From: Prevotella sp.
GTDB lineage: Bacteria > Bacteroidota > Bacteroidia > Bacteroidales > Bacteroidaceae
Length of the DNA: 60,603 nucleotides
Reading direction: 5' to 3'
Assembly (NCBI GenBank): GCA_017538105.1
Contig: JAFYJN010000083.1
Location: forward strand, 1-60,603
A program made the position numbers and the translations under genes. The notes beneath the pieces were generated by a model. It searched no databases, had not been told where the DNA came from, and saw only the letters and a list, made by a program, of their open reading frames with translations. Positions 40,750 through 47,704 of this stretch are shown here, piece by piece (position 1 is the stretch's first letter; each line of letters starts with the position of its first letter).

Positions 40750-41646
40750 TTAGTTCTTTATGCCAATGGCTTGATAACACACCAACGCCGATTCGGCGTC
40801 GGGCAGACAGTGTAATATATAGATACCTGTAGTCTCCACCACTTGGGTAACGGTGTCACACACTTCATGGTAGATGTCGGCATCCCATTTCATGGAACTG
40901 CATGAGGGAAGAAAATTGGCGAATGCCTGGATGGGGGGGAGCTTCTCCACGCTGTTTTCCGCAGCGCGGTCGATACGCGTGACAGCACCGAGTCGGGCTT
41001 TTACATTGCGGTAACAGGGGGTCTTGCCACTCCAAGGACTACCGTAGATATAGGGTTGGCCATCGACGATGCGAACGATGGGGTTGTCGTCGTTCATCAA
41101 GTCGCAACCGGGTATATTGCGGAGCCAGTTGCTCACTTGTGTTGACTTGCCGGTACCGCTCTTCGCAATAAAGGCATAGCCATAACCGTCCTTGCGCACC
41201 AGAGAAGCATGGATGAGCAGACAGCGGGACTTGGCGGAGCTGAAACCGAAGGCGAGCATCATGGCATTGTTCAGACCATAGCAGCGCATGTCGTAATTGC
41301 CATTCAAGGCAACACGGCAATGATGGAAACCTTTGTCGGATTGTAACATACAGCAGTCGTAGCCACGGATATCACGAATGATGAATTGGTAGCCTCCGTT
41401 GTCCAATAAGTCAACAACGGTGTCGCCGTTGCCTGTGTCAAAGGTACGGATACGTTCACGGCGCGCCTTGGGGATGGGGGGCGTACTGTCATCAATCGTC
41501 ATCTCTAAATAGGGTTCTCCTTCAAAGTGGGAAACACGGAAAGGCTCAAAAGAACGCAACAGGTGCATACCGTTGTAACGGCTTGAAGCAAAGATAATCC
41601 GGATAGGAAGGTCGGCGATGATGAAATCGTTGATGCTCGCTTCCAT
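40750..41646 (-). CDS. HPr-kinase-like P-loop protein
   Basis: The 298-residue protein has a Walker A motif AKSGTGKST (about 157-165) preceded by LLIHASLVRKDGYGYAFI, LMNDDNPIV, and GSPWSGKTPCYRN, the pattern of HPr serine kinase-like proteins associated with RiPP and lasso-peptide clusters. The N-terminal 140 residues are not recognised. In other clusters such kinases modify precursor peptides; the substrate here is unknown. It is between the exported protein and the signal-peptidase-like gene. Confidence 0.82.
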   Translation of the reverse strand: MEASINDFIIADLPIRIIFASSRYNGMHLLRSFEPFRVSHFEGEPYLEMTIDDSTPPIPKARRERIRTFDTGNGDTVVDLLDNGGYQFIIRDIRGYDCCMLQSDKGFHHCRVALNGNYDMRCYGLNNAMMLAFGFSSAKSRCLLIHASLVRKDGYGYAFIAKSGTGKSTQVSNWLRNIPGCDLMNDDNPIVRIVDGQPYIYGSPWSGKTPCYRNVKARLGAVTRIDRAAENSVEKLPPIQAFANFLPSCSSMKWDADIYHEVCDTVTQVVETTGIYILHCLPDAESALVCYQAIGIKN

Positions 41647-41650
41647 CGGC

Positions 41651-42199
41651 TTATTGTTTTAAGGTCTGTACCTGAGCCTTCGAGGCTTGTTTGGCAGCCT
41701 TCTTGGCGGCCTTGCTCGCTGCCTTTCGTTCCTTACGTGCTGCCTTTTGCTCCTTGCGCACTTCGGCAGGGGCTTTGTAGCTATCAGTCGGCTCTACGGA
41801 GTGGAAAACAAAACTGTCTTTCATCACATTCACCACACGAAAACGAGGATGACCTTTCTTGGGTTGTTCATATTGCTTGCGTAACTTCAGATACTGCTTC
41901 ATGATCTCCTTTTCGGTCGTGGCGTAAAAAATGACGCACGTGCGGCCTTCCTCACCAATCGACGTGAAGTAGTTCTTCAGCTGCGACGAATACTCTTGGC
42001 GCTCAACCAAGAAATGGGTACGACCTTCCAGATAGGCACTGTCAATGGTTTGTATCTCTGTGAAATAGACAATGGAATCGTTGAACGACGCAGAAAAACC
42101 GAAAGCATACACACGCGTGCATTCCACACCACGGGCGTTGGCCTCCATACTCATGAACGTAATCAATAGCATTACGCCCAAAATCTTGAAAAATCTCAT
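41651..42199 (-). CDS. Exported protein with lysine/alanine-rich tail
   Basis: From ATG 42199 the N-terminus MRFFKILGVMLLITFMSMEANA is a signal peptide; an ATG nine codons upstream is possible. The mature part contains two cysteines (VECTRVYAFG; RTCVIFYATT), an AFGFSASFNDSIVYFTEIQTID segment and a highly basic tail rich in KAARKERKAASKAAKK. I do not recognise a family. It is first in the operon with the kinase-, peptidase- and PqqD-like genes (4-base gap), so it could be their substrate or a surface partner. Confidence 0.65.
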   Translation of the reverse strand: MRFFKILGVMLLITFMSMEANARGVECTRVYAFGFSASFNDSIVYFTEIQTIDSAYLEGRTHFLVERQEYSSQLKNYFTSIGEEGRTCVIFYATTEKEIMKQYLKLRKQYEQPKKGHPRFRVVNVMKDSFVFHSVEPTDSYKAPAEVRKEQKAARKERKAASKAAKKAAKQASKAQVQTLKQ

Positions 42200-42276
42200 T
42201 CTGTCTGTAAAAATCTTTGTATTCATCCCTCAAAACCTTTTCCCTTATTCCCCTTTGCTCCTCTAACATCCTCCTC

Positions 42277-42366
42277 CTTTTACTTTTTTCCCTTTTTACC
42301 CTTTTACTTTTTTCCCTTTTTACCCTTTTACTTTTTTCCCTTTTTACCCTTTTACCTTTTTACCTT
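42277..42366. repeat. TTTTTACCC tandem repeat, right copy
   Basis: Units of CCCTTTTTACCCTTTTACTTTTTT, directly after the rpoD stop codon and related to the array at 39847-39936. Confidence 0.8.
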
Positions 42367-43230
42367 TCACTGTCCTAGATATGACTTCAATGTCTTGTTC
42401 TTGGTGTTGTGTCGTAGTCTACGGATGGCTTTCTCCTTGATCTGGCGAACACGTTCACGGGTAAGACCGAATTTCTCGCCAATCTCTTCCAAGGTCATCT
42501 CTGGCTGGTCGATGCCGAAAAAGGCTTCGATGATGTTGCGCTCACGTTCATTCAATGACTGCAAGGCACGCTTGATTTCATCTCGCAACGACTCGGCCAC
42601 CAGTCCATTGTCGGCCATAGGGGTGTCGGGATTGGGAAGAACATCCAACAGACTGTTTTCGTCACCTTCGGAGAAAGGTGCGTCAACAGAGATGTGGCGG
42701 GTTCCTACCTTAAGGGCGTCTTCTATCTTGTCATGGGGCAGGTCTACACGGTCGGCTATCTCGTCAACACTGGGACGTCGCTCATGCTCCTGCTCAAACT
42801 TACTAAGGGCACGGTTAATCTTGCCCACGCTGCTCACCTGATTTAAGGGGATGCGGACAATGCGACTCTGCTCTGCGATAGCGGAAAGGATACTCTGCCG
42901 AATCCACCAAACGGCATAGCTGATGAATTTGAAACCACGGGTCTCGTCGAACTTCTCGGCGGCCTTGATAAGACCTAAGTTGCCCTCGTTGATAAGGTCG
43001 GGCAGACTCAATCCTTGGTTCTGGTATTGCTTTGCAACGGAAACAACAAAACGCAGGTTGGCACGAGTCAGTTTCTCCAAAGCTTCACGGTCGCCTTTGC
43101 GAATTCGTTGGGCCAATTCAACTTCTTCCTCCACGGAAAGAAGGTCCTCATGCCCTATCTCTTGTAGATATTTGTCTAAAGAGGCACTTTCGCGATTGGT
43201 GATGGATTTGGTGATTTTTAACTGTCTCAT
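42367..43230 (-). CDS. rpoD: Primary RNA polymerase sigma factor RpoD
   Basis: The 287-residue protein starts [21 protein letters not shown] at 43230 and has regions 1.2, 2 ([37 protein letters not shown]), 3 and 4 ([30 protein letters not shown]). It lacks region 1.1, as is normal for the short primary sigma of Bacteroidetes, which reads TTTG/TAnnTTTG promoters. An in-frame ATG 13 codons upstream would lie in the -7 box. It has its own promoter beside the degP terminator. Confidence 0.95.
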   Translation of the reverse strand: MRQLKITKSITNRESASLDKYLQEIGHEDLLSVEEEVELAQRIRKGDREALEKLTRANLRFVVSVAKQYQNQGLSLPDLINEGNLGLIKAAEKFDETRGFKFISYAVWWIRQSILSAIAEQSRIVRIPLNQVSSVGKINRALSKFEQEHERRPSVDEIADRVDLPHDKIEDALKVGTRHISVDAPFSEGDENSLLDVLPNPDTPMADNGLVAESLRDEIKRALQSLNERERNIIEAFFGIDQPEMTLEEIGEKFGLTRERVRQIKEKAIRRLRHNTKNKTLKSYLGQ

Positions 43231-43255
43231 GGCGATTTGTCGTTGATAGCATCTG

Positions 43256-43286
43256 CAAAAATAATGCATTTCCCAAACATAACAAA
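43256..43286 (-). promoter_or_regulatory. rpoD promoter
   Basis: On the minus strand TTTG (43283-43286), 19 bases, TATTTTTG (43256-43263). The -33 box lies inside the palindrome at 43281-43319. Confidence 0.7.
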
Positions 43287-43319
43287 CAAATTCGCAAAGA
43301 TTTTGCGAATTTGTTTGTT
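43281..43319. terminator. Perfect 18-bp palindrome after degP
   Basis: AACAAACAAATTCGCAAA and its exact complement flank a 3-base loop. It ends degP (stop 31 bases upstream) and also contains the rpoD -33 box. A T-run is only partial, TTTGTTTGTT. Confidence 0.65.
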
Positions 43320-43349
43320 ACTTATCCCTCATTACTCATCCCTCTCCAC

Positions 43350-44819
43350 TTATTGTTCTTCCAGCGGGATGGCGAAATATTTCTTCTTGCCAGTGGGGAA
43401 GACACCTTGGATATATAGCACAGGCTCCTTACTCGTCGATGCTTCTTTCACAATCTTCTGGAGGTCGTCAAGCGAACGTACCACTTCGTCGTTCACACGT
43501 TGGATGATAAAACCTTTTACCACGCCGGCATCTTTTAGGGCTCCGTTGTTTACCTTGATTACTTCCAAACCGTAACTGATGCCCAACTGACGTTTCTTGG
43601 CGTCGTCCAACTCCTTGAAACTGGCACCGAGGACATCCAGGTCGGCGGGTTTCACAATGCCAGTGTTACCTTGGGCGTTCTTTAATGTCACGGTCTTTTC
43701 CTGACGCTTCTTGTTGTGCAGGAAAACGATGTGTACCTTGTCACCGGGACGCTTGCTGGCAAGAACTTCTTGCAACTCGGCCATCTTGGTGACTGGCTTG
43801 CCGTCCAAAGAGATGATAACGTCGCCTTCTACCAAACCGGCATCGGAACCAGCTCCGCCTTCGTTCACCTTGGCCACATAAACACCTTCGTTGGTGCCTA
43901 AGTCTACTTCTTCGCCACGTGAACGCTGCAGGTCAATGTAATTGTGGACATCTTGACCTTGAATGTCGAGCAGGGCGCGCTGAACAGTTCCGTAACGCTT
44001 CAAATCGTCTACCACCTTAGTCATAATCGAGGTGGGGATAGCAAAACCATAACCGCTGTAACTTCCCGTCTGGGAGTACAACATGGCGTTGATTCCCACT
44101 AATTCACCATTGGTGTTCACCAAGGCGCCACCGGAGTTGCCAGCGTTGATGGCGGCATCGGTCTGGATAAATGATTCCACACCATTGGCATACAAGGAGC
44201 GGGCTTTGGCACTTACAATACCAGCTGTCACGGTGTTGTTTAAGTTGAATGGATTGCCGATGGCCAATACCCATTCGCCAACCTTCAATTTCTCGGAGTC
44301 GCCAACAGTGATGGAGGGGAGACCAGAAGCGTCAATTTTGATGAGGGCCAAGTCGGTGGTGGGGTCGGTGCCGATAATGCGAGCGGAATACTCGCGGTTG
44401 TCGTTCAACGTCACCGTCAACTCGTCGGCACCGTCAACCACGTGGTTATTCGTAACAATATAACCATCGTTGCTAATGATGACACCACTGCCAGACGCTT
44501 CTCTGCGTGGGGTCTGAACCTGACGACGCTGAGTGCCGCCCTTGCCGCTACCGCCTGGATTGCCGAAGAAACCGAACGGGTCGTTGAAAAAGTCTTCAAA
44601 CGGATCCGACTGAACGTCAACAGACTGTACCTTCGACGTCTGCACATATTTGATATGTACTACAGCGGGAAGGGCTTTCTCCGCAGCATAGGTCAAGTCT
44701 ACATGACCGGCAGGGGGGAGGGGAGCGGCATTCGCCTCGCGGATGCCTCCCATTGACAGGGTCATGCCGCTAAGGGCAACAACCACCATCAAACTTTTCA
44801 TTCTCATGTTCATTGTCAT
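43350..44819 (-). CDS. DegP/HtrA-type periplasmic serine protease
   Basis: The 489-residue protein has a signal sequence, a trypsin-like domain with His126 (TNNHVVDG), Asp156 (PTTDLALI) and Ser229 (GNSGGALV), and two PDZ domains (about 315-385 and 395-480). A glycine- and phenylalanine-rich linker (about 72-100) lies before the catalytic domain. It degrades or refolds misfolded envelope proteins. Several ATGs exist in the first eight codons, so the start is approximate. A -7 box is at 44857-44864. Confidence 0.93.
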   Translation of the reverse strand: MTMNMRMKSLMVVVALSGMTLSMGGIREANAAPLPPAGHVDLTYAAEKALPAVVHIKYVQTSKVQSVDVQSDPFEDFFNDPFGFFGNPGGSGKGGTQRRQVQTPRREASGSGVIISNDGYIVTNNHVVDGADELTVTLNDNREYSARIIGTDPTTDLALIKIDASGLPSITVGDSEKLKVGEWVLAIGNPFNLNNTVTAGIVSAKARSLYANGVESFIQTDAAINAGNSGGALVNTNGELVGINAMLYSQTGSYSGYGFAIPTSIMTKVVDDLKRYGTVQRALLDIQGQDVHNYIDLQRSRGEEVDLGTNEGVYVAKVNEGGAGSDAGLVEGDVIISLDGKPVTKMAELQEVLASKRPGDKVHIVFLHNKKRQEKTVTLKNAQGNTGIVKPADLDVLGASFKELDDAKKRQLGISYGLEVIKVNNGALKDAGVVKGFIIQRVNDEVVRSLDDLQKIVKEASTSKEPVLYIQGVFPTGKKKYFAIPLEEQ

Positions 44820-44856
44820 TATATGTTATAATCAAATACTCCTAAAAATGTGAATG

Positions 44857-44864
44857 CAAATTTA
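44857..44864 (-). promoter_or_regulatory. -7 box of degP
   Basis: Complement reads TAAATTTG, 38 bases before the gene; no clear -33 box. Confidence 0.45.
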
Positions 44865-45026
44865 GGAGCATTTTTCGTTTTTCCGATAAAACGACACATT
44901 ATTTGTCCACTTTTAACAATCAAAATGCCATCGTTAACGGCTATTAGCGACCTACATGATATTTTTAATGTTTCTTTAAATACCTCGTTTCCTTACATGA
45001 CACATGATGGCTACCTGTCGTATTCA

Positions 45027-45989
45027 CTATTTATCTTTCCTCATCTCCTGAAACCGCTGCAAAGCATTCACCACATCATCTTCATCATCGGTCAGCGTAA
45101 GAAGGAGGTTCTTGTATTTGCCACGTGCCATCATATCTTCCAACAAAGGATAGATGGGAACTTCCTTCGTCCAGAAGTCTTTGCCAAGGAACACCATCGG
45201 ACTGGCGAAACCAAACGAGAGATAGTGGTTTTGGACGGCATCTTGGAATATCTCTTGTAAAGTGCCGGCACTCCCAGGAGTATAGATAATGCCACCGAAG
45301 GCCAAAGTGAGGATACTGTCTTCGCGAATGCTGTTCTCGAAAAATTTGGCAATATGGGTGGCAAAGGGTGTGGAGGGCTCATGACCATAAAGCCATGTTG
45401 GTATGCCCAAGCTATCGTAACATGGTTGCGGATAGCGTCTCATCACGCGGAAGGCTGTTTCCAGCCAACCATCATCGTGGAAACAGGGGGCGCACGTGAG
45501 CATATGGATGGCTTCCGACAAGTCGGTCTCGTTATGGCCGGCCATCCAAGCTCCCAAATGCGTGGATTCCATGGCTCCTGGCCCCCCACCACTGAGCATG
45601 TAAAATCCTTCTTCTGTCAACCGCTTACTGATATGGGCAATGGTTTTGAACATCGTATCTGTGCGTAACAAAGAATGGCCTCCCATGATACCGATGCAGC
45701 GAATTGGGGCATGGGTATCGAAAAAACGCGACAGGGCCTGATGCATTCCATGGTCGTGGAGGGTGCGGGCCAACGACTCGTTTACACTGTCAGCTTGTTT
45801 GCCTGTATGGAGATAATGCTGATATACTAATGTGTCATGGCACTTTTCAAAACTTGACACATTGTCAATATCATAACCCTTGTAAAGGTCAGCGGCACTA
45901 TACAGTTCTCTACGGGTCACATCGTAAGGCACTTGCTTCAAATAGTCAACGGCGCCTTCAAAATCATTGAAATACTTGTCGGCTATCAT
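45027..45989 (-). CDS. LOG-family protein (lysine decarboxylase-like fold)
   Basis: The 320-residue protein shows LOG-family motifs: IGIMGGHSLLR, MLSGGGPGAMESTHLGA (variant of GGGxxGxMGA) and TPGSAGTLQEIFQD (variant of PGGxGTxxE). LOG enzymes release the base from nucleoside 5'-monophosphates; larger members may act on other nucleotides. About 90 extra N-terminal residues are not recognised. It is last in the second half of the lipid cluster but may be a bystander. A simple repeat separates it from the AMP ligase. Confidence 0.82.
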   Translation of the reverse strand: MIADKYFNDFEGAVDYLKQVPYDVTRRELYSAADLYKGYDIDNVSSFEKCHDTLVYQHYLHTGKQADSVNESLARTLHDHGMHQALSRFFDTHAPIRCIGIMGGHSLLRTDTMFKTIAHISKRLTEEGFYMLSGGGPGAMESTHLGAWMAGHNETDLSEAIHMLTCAPCFHDDGWLETAFRVMRRYPQPCYDSLGIPTWLYGHEPSTPFATHIAKFFENSIREDSILTLAFGGIIYTPGSAGTLQEIFQDAVQNHYLSFGFASPMVFLGKDFWTKEVPIYPLLEDMMARGKYKNLLLTLTDDEDDVVNALQRFQEMRKDK

Positions 45990-46018
45990 AATTCAAAATA
46001 TATAATACACAATTTTTC

Positions 46019-46090
46019 GTCACTCGTCACTCATCACTCATCACTCATCACTCGTCACTCATCACTCCTCGCTCATCACTCGTCACTCGT
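46019..46090. repeat. CACTCRTCACTCATCACT simple repeat
   Basis: Nine or so degenerate units between the LOG-family gene and the AMP ligase. The repeat reaches into the ligase gene and supplies its last codon and stop. Confidence 0.8.
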
Positions 46091-47405
46091 AATACCATTT
46101 CCTATCCAATTTGCCATTGTAGGTCCTCTTCACCTCGGCAACGCACTCATAATACTGAGGTACTTTATATCTTTCCAAACGGGCATAGATGAAACGGGCT
46201 ATTTCGCGCTTATCCAACTCTTTCCCGTCGTGTGTTACATATAACAATTTCAATGCGCTCCCGGTAAGGGGCGAAGAGACGCCGATGCAAATGCAGTCTT
46301 TCACGTTAGGATGACCAAGCGCCACATTTTCAACCTCAGAAGGGGATATCTTGTAACCGCCAACATTAATCACGTCATCGTTCCTCCCTGTAAGATGGAG
46401 CATCCCTTCGTTGTCTATATAACCATTGTCAGCGGTATATATCACTCCATCCCGAAGAACAGTCTGTGTGAGCGCTTCATCACCGGCATAACCAGCCATG
46501 ATGGTCTTGCCGCTACAGGCAACCTGACCGTCTGGGGTGATGGACACGGATGAATTTTTCATCGGTTTTCCAAGACATCCTGACAGGCAACGACCATCAT
46601 TGAAATCATAAGTGCAGATAATGCCGGTCTCGGTAGAGGCATAAGTGTTGAATAGACGACTGTGTGGAAGTAACTGGCATAGAGACAACATGTCGGCGTG
46701 CGACATGGGGGCGGCGCCTGTTTCGATGAAATCAATCTTCTCTCTGTAACTACTCAAACGCTGAGAGGCCAATTGTAATAGTATGCGGGCACTTGTGGGA
46801 ACAAGAAAAGTGGCTACTTTGTCACAAGGATAGTCAAGGGCTTGGAAAAAGGCATTCAGGTCTTTCATGCCTTCCAGTAGATAAAGAGTACCTCCCAAAA
46901 GCATCACGGGATAAACCTTCGACAGACTGCCAATATGATTCAGTGGGCCGTTGATGATGAACAGATGTCCGGTGCTGTAACCATGAGCGACAATCAAGTT
47001 CTCGGCATCAGCCAAAATCGTGGCATGGCTGACCATCACTCCTTTGCTCTTTCCTGTGGTGCCTGTCGTGAACAGAATGTCGGCAACGCCTTCTGGAGGG
47101 GTGAAAGAAGAATAATGGTCGGCTATGTCATGAAACTGTTTGTCGCTGACATCGCTTTCCAACGGTAGGGCAACGGCACCAATCTCGTGAAGGGCGAAAT
47201 AGGTAATGAGGAAAGACAAATCCTGAGTGTTACGGAAAGGGACAACCATGCCGCTGGATACGCCTTCATGACATAATTTCTTGACCTGCACAGAGATTCG
47301 TTCACACAATTCTCCGTAGGTGGTGGCAACGCCACCACTAACTACAGCCACCTTCTTCGGGTGTTCCCTAGCATGCTCCTTGATAAAAACTTCCAGCCGT
47401 TTCAT
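46083..47405 (-). CDS. AMP-dependent acyl/aryl ligase
   Basis: The 440-residue adenylate-forming enzyme has FTTGTTGKSKGVMVSH (P-loop-like), YASTETG, the YTADNGYIDNEGMLHLTGRNDDVINVGGYKISPSEVE hinge region, and the catalytic lysine in YNGKLDRK at the end. In aryl-polyene and flexirubin clusters such a ligase loads an aromatic starter acid onto an ACP; an ACP gene lies 21 bases upstream. The substrate is inferred. The stop codon is inside simple-repeat DNA. Confidence 0.88.
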   Translation of the reverse strand: MKRLEVFIKEHAREHPKKVAVVSGGVATTYGELCERISVQVKKLCHEGVSSGMVVPFRNTQDLSFLITYFALHEIGAVALPLESDVSDKQFHDIADHYSSFTPPEGVADILFTTGTTGKSKGVMVSHATILADAENLIVAHGYSTGHLFIINGPLNHIGSLSKVYPVMLLGGTLYLLEGMKDLNAFFQALDYPCDKVATFLVPTSARILLQLASQRLSSYREKIDFIETGAAPMSHADMLSLCQLLPHSRLFNTYASTETGIICTYDFNDGRCLSGCLGKPMKNSSVSITPDGQVACSGKTIMAGYAGDEALTQTVLRDGVIYTADNGYIDNEGMLHLTGRNDDVINVGGYKISPSEVENVALGHPNVKDCICIGVSSPLTGSALKLLYVTHDGKELDKREIARFIYARLERYKVPQYYECVAEVKRTYNGKLDRKWYYE

Positions 47406-47426
47406 CGTACATCACTCACCGTTCGT

Positions 47427-47660
47427 TCATCGCTCATCCCTCATTTTCAACTTACCATTCACCATCGCTACAATGCTGTCGAGATTTTTCAAATTCCTCG
47501 GTGTGGCATCCGCAGCTTCTAGTTCAATCCCGAATTCTTCCGAGAGCGACATAAGGATATGTGTCACTCCTAAGGAGTCCAATTCGCTGAACAAAAAATC
47601 ACTATCCGCATCTACGAGCGGAGCGGCTTCTTCTACCAATGCTCTTATCTTCTCTTTCAT
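47427..47660 (-). CDS. Acyl carrier protein
   Basis: The 77-residue protein has the ACP motif ELDSLGVTHILMSL with the phosphopantetheine serine at 30. Unlike the second ACP (59078), it has DSLG rather than DSID, so it may be the starter-loading ACP for the adjacent ligase. It is 44 bases downstream of the exporter gene. Confidence 0.9.
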   Translation of the reverse strand: MKEKIRALVEEAAPLVDADSDFLFSELDSLGVTHILMSLSEEFGIELEAADATPRNLKNLDSIVAMVNGKLKMRDER

Positions 47661-47704
47661 ATCTGTTTGTCGCTCTTTTCTTTAAATACTACAATCACAT
47701 CCTC

